DNA of 51,452 nucleotides, from NCBI GenBank assembly GCA_944321525.1, contig CALULQ010000029.1, positions 1 through 51,452 on the forward strand. Reading direction: 5' to 3'. A program made the position numbers and the translations under genes. Positions 43,515-51,452 of this stretch are shown here, piece by piece. The first letter of the stretch is position 1. Every line of letters begins with the position of its first letter. The notes under the pieces are model-generated. The model was not told the DNA's origin. It ran no database searches and worked only from the letters and a program-made list of their open reading frames with translations. Source of the DNA: an uncultured Paraprevotella sp. GTDB taxonomy: Bacteria > Bacteroidota > Bacteroidia > Bacteroidales > Bacteroidaceae.

Positions 43515-43622
43515 AAGGCGTGCGGAGCACAGAATCGTACTTTGCGGAGAATACTCGAGTACTTGCCGCAGAGTACTCGAGTATTCTCCGCAAAGTACGC
43601 TGGCGCATTCCGCACGGCGCTG
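43515..43622. repeat. Modular palindromic repeat, copy 5 (three units)
   Basis: The core at 43537-43598 has three units: GTACTTTGCGGAGAATAC, TCGA, GTACTTGCCGCAGAGTAC, TCGA, GTATTCTCCGCAAAGTAC. The outer units are exact reverse complements of each other although both differ from the standard unit; the middle unit is standard. Terminal arms are GCGTGCGGAG (43518-43527) and ATTCCGCACGGCGC (43607-43620). It lies between convergent genes. Confidence 0.9.
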
Positions 43623-43637
43623 TGCCGCCGACGTATA

Positions 43638-43672
43638 GAAAAAGCCGCGCCTCCGTCAGCAGGAAGCGCGGC
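43638..43672 (-). terminator. Terminator of the protease-DUF4923 operon
   Basis: GCCGCGC (43644-43650) pairs with GCGCGGC (43666-43672); on the minus strand the stem is followed by five T residues. It lies 28 bases after the DUF4923 stop. Confidence 0.8.
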
Positions 43673-43700
43673 CCTTTGCCCGTTTGTTGCGTCTGCAACA

Positions 43701-44375
43701 CTATTTTTTCTTGAACTGGAATCCCAGCTGCATGCCGTCGTAGCCTCCGGCCAGTTTGCTCACCAGGCTCAGCGTGCCGCTGGAACTCATGCTGGCAATG
43801 TTGGTGAAGAACTCGAGCAGTTTGTCCGCCTTGAAAGTGATCTGCACATTGTCGCTCTTCACCGCCACGTTCGCGGTCACAGGGCGGCTCTGTATGAGCA
43901 AGCTCTTGCGCCGCATGGAGATTTCATTCTCGTTCACCTCATAATAGCCTTCAAATGTTTTGGAGCCTATTTTCATCTGGAAAGTAGAGTCGCCGTCGAA
44001 AGAAAGCTCCACCTGGCCCTGCTCAAAGCCGATTTTCGACAAATAATTCTGCAAGGTGTTCTCCAGTTTGTTGGCCAGGAAAGTTCCCCCGGCCTTGTTC
44101 AGCAAGTTGGACGACTCGAACACCACGGCCGGGCTTTCGTAGACCCATTCCCCTTTCAGGCTGGCGTTGTCCACCTTGTCCTTGCCAATCAGGTTCTGGA
44201 AGATCGACACCAACCCGCCGACCTTCTCCGCCGTCGATGTCTCGGTCTGCTGCTCCGACGAATTGCCTCCGCCCAGCACGTTCTTCAACAAGTTACCCAA
44301 CTGCGCCTGTGCGTTCACGCTGAAAGCCATGCACAAGCCAACCAAAATCAGTTTCAAATTCATTCTTTTCATCAT
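43701..44375 (-). CDS. DUF4923 family exported protein
   Basis: A 224-residue exported protein: signal peptide (LKLILVGLCMAFSVNAQA), a low-complexity Gly/Ser/Gln/Thr stretch (about 30-50), then the DUF4923 beta-rich domain (SLKGEWVYESPAVVFESSNLL, TFQMKIGSKTFEGYYEVNEN). The family is typical of Bacteroidales and of unknown function. It is encoded 10 bp after the metalloprotease gene and ended by a terminator, so the two are co-transcribed. Confidence 0.82.
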   Translation of the reverse strand: MMKRMNLKLILVGLCMAFSVNAQAQLGNLLKNVLGGGNSSEQQTETSTAEKVGGLVSIFQNLIGKDKVDNASLKGEWVYESPAVVFESSNLLNKAGGTFLANKLENTLQNYLSKIGFEQGQVELSFDGDSTFQMKIGSKTFEGYYEVNENEISMRRKSLLIQSRPVTANVAVKSDNVQITFKADKLLEFFTNIASMSSSGTLSLVSKLAGGYDGMQLGFQFKKK

Positions 44376-44385
44376 AGTCTAAAGT

Positions 44386-46344
44386 TTATTCTATTATTAC
44401 CTTCTTGATGTCTTTTCCTTTACGCATGATATAAATGCCCTTTGGCAACGCCGTCTTCCACGCTTCCGGCTCCACGTCCCAGCGCGAGCCGTCCAACGAA
44501 AATACTTCCAGCCGGTCCGCGCCCTCCCATGTGACTGGCCGGATGCCCGTCTGGGTCATGTCCACCCGGCAAACGGCCGAACTTGGGGAATCTTCGTAGG
44601 CATCGTGCATCGCGAAAACGCGGCAGGCGTATGCTTTGCATGACGGTTGCGGCAGTTCCACTTCGCACGACGTGCCGCGCACAGAGTCGGCCACAGCCAC
44701 CAACGGCCCGGCCTCGCCCCCGTCCATGCCATAGATTTCCACCCGGTAGCATGCGGCATGCTCCACTTCCGTCCAGGCCAGCGTGAAGCCGTCTTGCGCC
44801 ACGGCCTTCGCCGCCACGCCCTCCGGAGCCTCCAGGCGTCCTTTCGGCATGAACTTGAAAACCACGTCGCCGTTCTCCATTTCCCGGATTTGCTTGACAG
44901 GCTTGCCCATGAAGCCGCCCGTGAATACCGACGAGGCCGGAAGCGAGGCGTCCGTCAGCGAATCGTTCCCCGACGTGCCGGGGTAAGGCTGTCCGCCGAG
45001 AGCTGCGTATAAGTGCTCTGCGCTTTGCGCATTATATCCTCCGACATATTCGCCGTTGGCCGGAATGAAAGTCATCCGCTGATGTTTCTCCTCCGCGTTC
45101 ACACGGTTCCGCACCCATGCCTCACGGTCGTAGTCCACATGCACCACCAACAGGCCATGCCCTTTCTCGCCCAACTTCTGGTCCCACCCCACGGACTGGC
45201 GGTTTTCCAACACATAATATTCGTCCGGATTCGCGTCGTTGATGATTTTATATCCCACGCCACCGCTCTCCAAAGGTTTCAGGCGCACGGTCGCAGGCTC
45301 CGTCAGGACCCGCAAGGGCCGCCACCGCAGGAAGTCGCGCTCATAGGCAGTGTATCCGCAAGGAATCTTCTCGTCGGCCCAGAAATTGCCCGAATCCATC
45401 AACGACCAGTAAGACATGCCGAGCGCCGTGTAGTTCTCCACGTCATACGCATCAGGAAGCCCCAACGCATGGGACAACTCGTGGCAAATCGTCCCGATGC
45501 CTATCGGCACCGACCCTTGCGACGTGGAGGTCAGTTCGCTGCCACATGCCATGACCGACACCGTCACCCCGCCAATCGTGACGGGCGAGAGCCGTTCGCG
45601 CGGCCACAAGGCATCGGACGTGACGCCCGCCTCCGACTCCGGCAATCCGGCAAAGACGAAAAAAGCCAAATCCACCTCGCCGTTGCGGTCGTTGTCGAAC
45701 AATTCCATGAAGTCCGGCTCTGCCGCCATGCCCTCTTCGAGCGCCTCGCGGCAGAAATCCATGAAGCGCACGTCGGTCACCCCGCCACTGTTTGCACCAT
45801 AATAAGCCATCGGACGGGACAAATCCACCGGACCGATGACCCGGAACTCGGGCAAAAAGAGGCTGTCGCTTTGCTGCGCGAAATAATCGCGCACGGCGCC
45901 GCGGCTGCCGGCTCCTGTGTACAGGTTGCCGTCGCGCGTACCATTGAAATACTTATTATAATAATCACGGATATCGTCGTCGGTGTCGGCCACGGTCATG
46001 GCCACATCGGCGAAATTTACGAGAATCACCGGGACTTTCGGGCTCCCGATAGACGTGAGCGGCGCGCTTTCCCATTCTCCCAGACCTGTGGAACGCACGC
46101 CACGCACCTGCGAAGGCATGGCAGGCGAGGGCTTCTGCCCCGTGCGGACAAAAAAGCCGCCGGCGCTTTCCTCCACCACGCACCCTTCGGCATCTAAATA
46201 AAAATGGCGATTTTCATCGCCATAAAGACGGATGTACTGATACGTACCGTCAGCCATCCGCGCCTTGAACTTGCTGCCGCGAGCCGGTACTGCCGCCATG
46301 TCCATGGCGCAGCACAAAAGACCTATAAGACAGAGCCATTTCAT
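44386..46344 (-). CDS. M6-type secreted metalloprotease
   Basis: A 652-residue secreted zinc peptidase of the M6 (immune inhibitor A-like) family. The signal peptide is MKWLCLIGLLCCAMDMAAVPA, the zinc motif is CHELSHALGLPDAYD, and a downstream MSYWSLMDSG supplies the Met-turn. After about 480 there is a fibronectin-III-like domain, then a short C-terminal beta domain ending LPKGIYIMRKGKDIKKVIIE, which resembles a type IX secretion signal. The ATG at 46344 is chosen because the promoter box (46367-46374) lies downstream of the longer start at 46401. First in an operon with DUF4923. Confidence 0.87.
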   Translation of the reverse strand: MKWLCLIGLLCCAMDMAAVPARGSKFKARMADGTYQYIRLYGDENRHFYLDAEGCVVEESAGGFFVRTGQKPSPAMPSQVRGVRSTGLGEWESAPLTSIGSPKVPVILVNFADVAMTVADTDDDIRDYYNKYFNGTRDGNLYTGAGSRGAVRDYFAQQSDSLFLPEFRVIGPVDLSRPMAYYGANSGGVTDVRFMDFCREALEEGMAAEPDFMELFDNDRNGEVDLAFFVFAGLPESEAGVTSDALWPRERLSPVTIGGVTVSVMACGSELTSTSQGSVPIGIGTICHELSHALGLPDAYDVENYTALGMSYWSLMDSGNFWADEKIPCGYTAYERDFLRWRPLRVLTEPATVRLKPLESGGVGYKIINDANPDEYYVLENRQSVGWDQKLGEKGHGLLVVHVDYDREAWVRNRVNAEEKHQRMTFIPANGEYVGGYNAQSAEHLYAALGGQPYPGTSGNDSLTDASLPASSVFTGGFMGKPVKQIREMENGDVVFKFMPKGRLEAPEGVAAKAVAQDGFTLAWTEVEHAACYRVEIYGMDGGEAGPLVAVADSVRGTSCEVELPQPSCKAYACRVFAMHDAYEDSPSSAVCRVDMTQTGIRPVTWEGADRLEVFSLDGSRWDVEPEAWKTALPKGIYIMRKGKDIKKVIIE

Positions 46345-46366
46345 ACCAAGTTCTTGTTTCACGGGG

Positions 46367-46374
46367 CAAAAGTA
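46367..46374 (-). promoter_or_regulatory. Promoter -7 box for the metalloprotease gene
   Basis: On the minus strand TACTTTTG fits the consensus; the nearest TTTG is 24 bases upstream, longer than ideal. It supports the translation start at 46344. Confidence 0.45.
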
Positions 46375-46448
46375 CAAAACTTTTTTCTTTCCCCGTTTCA
46401 AATCCGGCCATTTCTTTCCGGAAAATCGCCAAAACTGGCCGAAGGCCC

Positions 46449-47438
46449 TCAGTCGTCCATCTCCACCGTCTCTGCGTTGACCGCTCCTTGTGCTTCCGCG
46501 CTCAACTGCAACCGGCTCCGCACCAAGCGTTCCCGCTCGCTCCGCGCCACCTTGGCGTAAAGCTCGCCAATGATGCCGTCGGCCAGCCCGATAGTGGGCA
46601 CGTAGACATACTCGGAATGGATGCAGTCGGCAATGATGAGGAATATCTCCGCGGCCGGCACTATCACATCCGCCCGGTCGGGCTTCAGCCCGAAACGGTC
46701 CATGCGCTCCTCCAACGAAAGGGGTTGCAGCTCGTTGTGCAACTTCCGCAGGGAGGAGATGGGCAGCTTGAGTTCCTTCTTGTTCTTCTCTTCGGCCAGG
46801 CGGAAAAGTTTGTTAATGTTCCCGCCGCTGCCTATTATGTTGATAGGTCCGTATTGGGCATACATGCCTTCCATGTCGGCCTTCAGACCGTCCACGATGC
46901 CATCTTTCACCGCACGGTTCAGCAAGCGTATGGTGCCGATGTTGTAGCTCATGGAACCCACCATCCGGCCTTGGTGTATCAGCGTGATTTCCGTGCTGCC
47001 TCCACCCACGTCTACATACATGAACGTGCCTTCCTTGTCCGGCAGTTTCTCAATGTGGTTGCCGTAGAGTATGCCGGCCTCTTCCTTTCCGGCTATCAAG
47101 TCGATGCGTATGCCCGTTTTCTTCTCTATCTTCTTAATCAGCGCCTTCCCGTTTTTGGCATCGCGCATGGCGCTGGTGGCACAAGCCCGGTAGTCCACGA
47201 CGTCATACATGCGCATCATCTGCTTGAATCCCTTTATCATGCGCATCATCATCTCGGCCCGCTCTTTTCCGATTTTCCCCATGGAGAATACGTCCATGCC
47301 CAGTCGCAACGGATAGCGGATAAAAAGCACCTTGCGAAACTTCGTCTCGCCCAACGGGTTGTGGTCGATGTTCTTAATCAATAAGCGCGCGGCATTCGTT
47401 CCAATGTCAATGGCCGCAAAATTCATTCCTTCCATCAT
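46449..47438 (-). CDS. Exopolyphosphatase, Ppx/GppA family
   Basis: A 329-residue ASKHA-fold phosphatase that removes terminal phosphate from polyphosphate and perhaps pppGpp. Motifs: FAAIDIGTNAARLLI (P-loop 1) and MYVDVGGGSTEITLI (P-loop 2). It lacks the C-terminal HD-like domain of long Ppx, like many Bacteroidota members. Its ATG overlaps the ppk stop by 4 bases, so synthesis and breakdown of polyphosphate are coupled. Confidence 0.9.
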   Translation of the reverse strand: MMEGMNFAAIDIGTNAARLLIKNIDHNPLGETKFRKVLFIRYPLRLGMDVFSMGKIGKERAEMMMRMIKGFKQMMRMYDVVDYRACATSAMRDAKNGKALIKKIEKKTGIRIDLIAGKEEAGILYGNHIEKLPDKEGTFMYVDVGGGSTEITLIHQGRMVGSMSYNIGTIRLLNRAVKDGIVDGLKADMEGMYAQYGPINIIGSGGNINKLFRLAEEKNKKELKLPISSLRKLHNELQPLSLEERMDRFGLKPDRADVIVPAAEIFLIIADCIHSEYVYVPTIGLADGIIGELYAKVARSERERLVRSRLQLSAEAQGAVNAETVEMDD

Positions 47439-49546
47439 GTCTTTTCTATGTTTTTCGAGTCTGACTTCTCTGCTATTTGCCCTGCATAGTATTCATATAG
47501 TTTCTCTTGCGAGCGGAACGGCTCCGGGTGTTCCGCGTCCGTATAGAACTGGTTGTGCCCTGTCCCGTCCACAATGCGCCCCTTCTGGTTGTCCATCATG
47601 CCCCACTCCACGATTCTCTTCAACTCCGCCCGGATGGCAGGGTTGTAGACCGGAGTGAGCACCTCCACGCGGTGGTCCAGGTTACGCGGCATCCAGTCTG
47701 CGCTGCCGATGTAGTAGCGCTCGTCGCCCCCGTTGCAGAAAATCAAGATACGGCTGTGTTCCAGATAGCGGTCAATGATGCCGTGGATGCGGATATGGTC
47801 GCCCACGCCGGGCGTGTCGGTCACCAGAGCGCAATTGCCACGCACCAAGAGGTCTACGTCCACGCCAGCTTCGGATGCCTCATAGAGCTTCTTCACCACC
47901 TCCTCGTCCGTGATATGATTGATTTTCACCTTTATATAAGCTTCCCGGCCTTGTTGCCGGTTCCGAATCTCCGTCTGTATCATCGACAGGATGGTCTTCT
48001 TCATGGCATTGGGCGACACGAGCAGTTCCCTGAACTTCACCGGCATGAAAGGCTTCTCGATGAAGCGGAATACGCTCGCCACATCCTTCACGATAGCCGG
48101 CGCGGCAGTCATCAGCATGCAGTCGGTGTAGACCTTGGCGTTCCCTTCATGGAAATTGCCCGTGCCCACACAAGCGATGTCGTTGCCGCCCGTCATCTCC
48201 ACCCATAACAGTTTGGAATGCACCTTCAGCCCCTCCACGCCGAAGACGACGTTGATGCCGGCGTCCTTCATGCGCTTGCTCCATTTGATGTTGCTCGACT
48301 CGTCAAAGCGGGCCAGCAATTCTATCACCACCGTGACCTTCTTGCCGTTCTTGGACGCCGCAATCAGGGCCTCCACCACCTTGCTGTCCTTGGCCAGCCG
48401 GTAGAGCGTGGTCTTGATAGACTTCACGCGCGGCGAAATCGCCGCCTCGCACAACAGCTGGATGTAATGGTCGAACGAATGGTAGGGCACATGCAGGAAA
48501 CGGTCTTCCTCGCGGATGAGGTCGAGCATGCTCCTTGCTCCCGTAAATTCCGGCAGGAAAAGGGGCTGCCATTTCGGGTACTTCAAGTCGCTCCGCCCGC
48601 AGTCTGGGAACTTCATCAAGTCTTTGTGGTTCTGGTAACGGCCTCCGGAGAGGGTCGTGTCGAACTTGTCTATGGACAGGTTCTGCATGATTTTGCGGTA
48701 CAAGTCCTTGGGCATGGATGCGTCGGAAATGATACGTATCGGCTGCCCGTTCTTGCGGCTCTTCACGCCCCGCTGCACTTTCTGCAAGGTGCCGGCATCC
48801 AGTTCGTTGTTGTCCAGTTCCATCTCCGCGTCTTTCGTGAATTTGAAAGAATAAGCCTCGAAGTGGTCATAATCCACGCTCACGAATATCAACGGCAGGC
48901 AATAACGGATAACGTCGTCCATATACATTATATAATGGGTATCGTTCTCCACCGGCAATTCCAGAAAGCGGCCGAACTTCTCCACCGGCACCCGGATAAG
49001 GGCATATTCCTTCTTGGGCTTCTTGGCGTCGTCGTGCCAGCGGGTCAGCTTCACCGCCAAGTAGATGGTGTCGTCCGACTCATTAGCCAGGCGCTCGGCC
49101 TGCGACAGCCAGATGGGATTGGTGAACCCCGCCAGGCTGTTCCGGAAGTATTGGCGGATGAAGGCTTGCTGGCTCTCGTTCAGTTGCCTTTCGCTGACGA
49201 TGCAGATCTTCTCGTCCGCCAGCTCTTTTGTCAGTTGCTGCACCACCCGCTCGTATTCATGGTTATAGCGCGTGTTCAGACGGTTGATTTCCTTGATGGT
49301 CCGGCAGGCCTCGTCGCGCTGCGACTTCATCTGTTTCATGTCGCTCTCGGCAATGCGCGCCAGCGTGGCCATCCTGACGCGGAAAAACTCATCCAGATTA
49401 TTGCTGTAAATGCCCATGAAGCCCAACCGTTCCAACAAAGGCACGGAGGGATTCTGTGCTTCTTGCAGGATCCTGTAATTGAAGTACATCCAGCTTACGT
49501 CCCGCGGAATGACATTTAAAGTATTCTTTGTGTTCTTCGTTTTCAT
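47435..49546 (-). CDS. ppk1: Polyphosphate kinase 1
   Basis: Reversible enzyme that polymerises the gamma-phosphate of ATP into polyphosphate. The 703-residue protein has the N domain (VPLLERLGFMGIYSNNLDEF), the head domain and two catalytic PLD-like C domains with the phosphohistidine motif GLKVHSKLLWVEM and YIGSADWMPRNLDHRVEV. I prefer the start at 49546 (MKTKNTKNT) because the promoter at 49569-49598 would start transcription about 15 bases before it; the longer frame from 49564 would begin at or before the transcript start. Forms an operon with the Ppx gene. Confidence 0.94.
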   Translation of the reverse strand: MKTKNTKNTLNVIPRDVSWMYFNYRILQEAQNPSVPLLERLGFMGIYSNNLDEFFRVRMATLARIAESDMKQMKSQRDEACRTIKEINRLNTRYNHEYERVVQQLTKELADEKICIVSERQLNESQQAFIRQYFRNSLAGFTNPIWLSQAERLANESDDTIYLAVKLTRWHDDAKKPKKEYALIRVPVEKFGRFLELPVENDTHYIMYMDDVIRYCLPLIFVSVDYDHFEAYSFKFTKDAEMELDNNELDAGTLQKVQRGVKSRKNGQPIRIISDASMPKDLYRKIMQNLSIDKFDTTLSGGRYQNHKDLMKFPDCGRSDLKYPKWQPLFLPEFTGARSMLDLIREEDRFLHVPYHSFDHYIQLLCEAAISPRVKSIKTTLYRLAKDSKVVEALIAASKNGKKVTVVIELLARFDESSNIKWSKRMKDAGINVVFGVEGLKVHSKLLWVEMTGGNDIACVGTGNFHEGNAKVYTDCMLMTAAPAIVKDVASVFRFIEKPFMPVKFRELLVSPNAMKKTILSMIQTEIRNRQQGREAYIKVKINHITDEEVVKKLYEASEAGVDVDLLVRGNCALVTDTPGVGDHIRIHGIIDRYLEHSRILIFCNGGDERYYIGSADWMPRNLDHRVEVLTPVYNPAIRAELKRIVEWGMMDNQKGRIVDGTGHNQFYTDAEHPEPFRSQEKLYEYYAGQIAEKSDSKNIEKT

Positions 49547-49568
49547 ACTACTACGTACAGTCATACGG

Positions 49569-49598
49569 CAAATATAGTTTAAATATGATTATAATAAA
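49569..49598 (-). promoter_or_regulatory. Promoter of ppk1-ppx
   Basis: On the minus strand TTTA (49598-49595) precedes TATATTTG (49576-49569) by 18 bases, with a perfect -7 box and one mismatch in -33. It lies directly after the phosphate transporter terminator. Confidence 0.6.
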
Positions 49599-49599
49599 A

Positions 49600-49641
49600 G
49601 TTTCTAACCGGAAATTCATGGAGAAAAATCCGGTTAGAAAC
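49600..49641 (-). terminator. Terminator of the PiT transporter gene
   Basis: A perfect 13-bp stem, GTTTCTAACCGGA (49600-49612) with TCCGGTTAGAAAC (49629-49641), is followed on the minus strand by TTTTATT. It lies 16 bases after the PiT stop codon. Confidence 0.85.
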
Positions 49642-49657
49642 ATTTTTTCGGTTCATT

Positions 49658-51452
49658 TTACTGCTGGAAACGCCTGAAAGCTCTCAGGTAATGGCGCAAA
49701 CCGCTGAGCATTTCCTGGGTTTCCTGCAGGAGGTTCAGATAGACGAGCGACACTTTCAGGCCTTGCGAGATGTCCATCTGGATCCTGTCTTCCTGCGCCT
49801 TCCGCAGTTCGGAAAGTTTCTGCTTGTAGGCCTCCTCCTCGGCCAGCAGTGCATCGATGTGGTCGTAGTCCTGGTCCTCGATGATGCGTTCGCTCCTCAT
49901 CAAGTAGTCCACGATTTTCTTCTTCATCGGCAGGATCTCTTCAATACATTCCCTCGACAGCGGGTTGAAGTTGTTGTCCACGTGTTCCTTGCAGGGTTCG
50001 GACATGCGCTTCAGGCAGTACAGCATCTGTTCGCCGCTGTTCGCCGCCAAGTGGAACCAGGTGTTCTTTTCCAACGAGAGTTGCTTGTCGATGCGCCGCA
50101 TGCCTATCAGCTCACGCTGGCGCAGCTTCTTGCGGAGCGACTTCTCCGCGTCGATGTGCTTCACTGCCCGGCGAAGCGTCTTCAGGTCTTCATCCACAAA
50201 GCCGTTCACCACGTCCTCGTAGGTCTTCCATACGAAGTCCAGCATGTTCTGCTGGGTGACGGACACATGCTTCTTCAGCAGGCTCCAGCACTCGGCCTTG
50301 TCCTTGGTGGCCATCATGTTCTTGAACAACTGTTCCTGATAGTCCACCTCGTCCTTGTCCTTCGAAGAGAAGTTGCTCTTGATGAGGATGAACACCGCGG
50401 CAAAGACAAACAAGGCCATCACGACTGCGCCACCGTAGTACATGGCAATCGTCACCACGGCGCAAGCGGTGAAGGCGATGCCGGCCGTGAGGAACCATCC
50501 GCCGATGACGTTCAGCACGCCCGTGATGCGGAACACCGCGCTCTCGCGCGTCCAGGCACGGTCGGCCAAGGATGCGCCCATGGCCACGATAAACGTCACG
50601 TAGGTGGTGGAAAGAGGCAAAGTGAACGAGGTGCCGATGGCAATCAGCAGACCGGAAAGCACCAGATTCACCGAAGCACGTACGAGGTCGAAGGCCGCGC
50701 CGTCGGCCAGTATGGCCTCGTCCTTGTTGAAGCGGGAGTCAACCCACCGGAGCACCGGGCGCGGAGTATATTTGGAGATGAAGTCGCCCAGATTGTTGGC
50801 CCCACGCACGATGCTGCGAGCCACGCGGGACGAACCGAACATCTCCTCGCCCTCGTCCTGGCGGGACAAGTCTACGGAAGTCTTCACCACATTCTGTGCT
50901 TTCTTGGAAGTGGCCAGCGCATACACCATCACGATGCCCGCGCCCACAAGGAAGTAGAACGGAGTCTGGGCGCTCTCGTTCAGGGAACTCATCATGAACG
51001 TGTCGGCCTGCCCCGCCCCGTTGGCGGCATAATCCTGATAGGCGGAGTAAGCGGCCAGAGGCACACCCACGAAGTTCACCAAGTCGTTGCCGGCGAAGGC
51101 CAAAGCCAAGGCAAACGTACCCAGCAGGATGACAATCTTGAACACATTCACCTTGCACCAGTGCAGGACCTGCATCAACACCGTGCTGGCCAGGAAGCAA
51201 ATCAGGATGAAAGCTCCCGTGTTCTCGTCAATCCAGGCATGGAACTCGGGCGTCATGAACGTGGTGCCCTTCAGACCGTTCAGCAAGGCGAAATAAAGGA
51301 TGCTGGTCACGGCGATGCCACCGAAAATGCCGATCTTCCACGACAGGAACGACCTGAAGTAAAACGGGACAAACATACGGGACAGCCATTGCACAATGGT
51401 GCCGAAAATGAATGCCACCGCCACCGAAAGGAAGATGGCCAGAATGACGGAC
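49658..51452 (-). CDS. PiT-family inorganic phosphate transporter (5' end outside window)
   Basis: Inner-membrane phosphate permease. The visible 598 residues include the signature-like FAGNDLVNFVGVPLA and a later inverted-repeat counterpart around TYVTFIVAMGASLADRAW, separated by helices and a soluble loop. A C-terminal cytoplasmic helical region (about the last 220 residues) resembles the PhoU/DUF47-like tails of Bacteroidota PiT proteins. The frame stays open to the window edge, so the start is missing; the GTG at 51424 is not a real start. Located beside ppk1-ppx, it probably supplies phosphate for storage. Confidence 0.9.
   Translation of the reverse strand, partial: SVILAIFLSVAVAFIFGTIVQWLSRMFVPFYFRSFLSWKIGIFGGIAVTSILYFALLNGLKGTTFMTPEFHAWIDENTGAFILICFLASTVLMQVLHWCKVNVFKIVILLGTFALALAFAGNDLVNFVGVPLAAYSAYQDYAANGAGQADTFMMSSLNESAQTPFYFLVGAGIVMVYALATSKKAQNVVKTSVDLSRQDEGEEMFGSSRVARSIVRGANNLGDFISKYTPRPVLRWVDSRFNKDEAILADGAAFDLVRASVNLVLSGLLIAIGTSFTLPLSTTYVTFIVAMGASLADRAWTRESAVFRITGVLNVIGGWFLTAGIAFTACAVVTIAMYYGGAVVMALFVFAAVFILIKSNFSSKDKDEVDYQEQLFKNMMATKDKAECWSLLKKHVSVTQQNMLDFVWKTYEDVVNGFVDEDLKTLRRAVKHIDAEKSLRKKLRQRELIGMRRIDKQLSLEKNTWFHLAANSGEQMLYCLKRMSEPCKEHVDNNFNPLSRECIEEILPMKKKIVDYLMRSERIIEDQDYDHIDALLAEEEAYKQKLSELRKAQEDRIQMDISQGLKVSLVYLNLLQETQEMLSGLRHYLRAFRRFQQ

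Noticed and set aside
46434..46445. Possible terminator after the exopolyphosphatase gene (GGCCGAAGGCC)
   Set aside because: The stem is only four base pairs and the T-tract on the minus strand is broken, so it is too weak to call.

Overview
The window is chromosomal DNA from a Bacteroidota bacterium, most likely a GC-rich member of the Bacteroidales. Several signals support this: promoters of the Bacteroides type (TTTG, about 19 bases, TAnnTTTG) stand in front of many genes; there is a UpxY-type antiterminator with an invertible promoter; the glycogen synthase is of the eukaryote-like GT3 type; and the families DUF5063, DUF5690 and DUF4923 are present. I cannot name the genus or species.

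Layout. (1) 1-8.1 kb is core genome: an rRNA methyltransferase, a 3'-5' exonuclease and a DUF5063 protein on the minus strand, then ftsK, a LolA-like chaperone and trxB, then rplU-rpmA. (2) 8.3-14.0 kb is a five-gene minus-strand operon: a 12-helix DUF5690 transporter, a DAO-type FAD oxidoreductase, EtfB, a ferredoxin-fused EtfA and an OprP-like porin. It looks like an import-and-oxidation unit whose electrons enter ETF and Fe-S centres; the substrate is unknown. (3) 14.4-35.6 kb is a capsular or exopolysaccharide locus. It opens with a tyrosine recombinase, a 203-bp segment bounded by perfect 19-bp inverted repeats (promoter apparently in the OFF orientation) and an unusually long UpxY-like protein. 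A TIR-domain protein follows, then an FrhB-acyltransferase fusion, an ACP/reductase/KAS III cassette, an aldo/keto reductase, Wzx, an EpsG-type polymerase, two pyruvyl transferase-family proteins, five glycosyltransferases and a radical SAM enzyme. Base composition drops sharply after about 17.7 kb and changes several times inside the locus, as expected of a mosaic. No initiating phosphoglycosyl transferase, UpxZ, sugar-nucleotide gene or Wza/Wzc export gene is visible, so those functions must lie elsewhere. (4) 36.0-38.3 kb encodes an SF2 helicase with WG-like C-terminal repeats. (5) 38.5-42.8 kb is a glycogen phosphorylase/glycogen synthase operon. (6) 43.0-46.4 kb encodes secreted proteins, including an M6-type metalloprotease. 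(7) 46.4 kb to the end is a phosphate-storage block: Ppx/GppA, Ppk1 and a PiT phosphate transporter that runs off the window.

The most striking non-coding signal is a family of five intergenic elements (near 0.15, 8.2, 14.25, 35.74 and 43.57 kb). Each has imperfect terminal inverted repeats around a core of 18-bp units of the form GTAC-N10-GTAC, joined by 4-bp TCGA linkers, so the period is exactly 22 bp. Cores have two or three units in inverted or direct orientation. Where the arms differ between copies, both arms change together, so pairing is kept. Other things worth following are a possible very short transcription unit at 0.39-0.49 kb, a small membrane peptide with its own promoter antisense within the polysaccharide locus, and substitutions at expected catalytic positions in the recombinase and the aldo/keto reductase.
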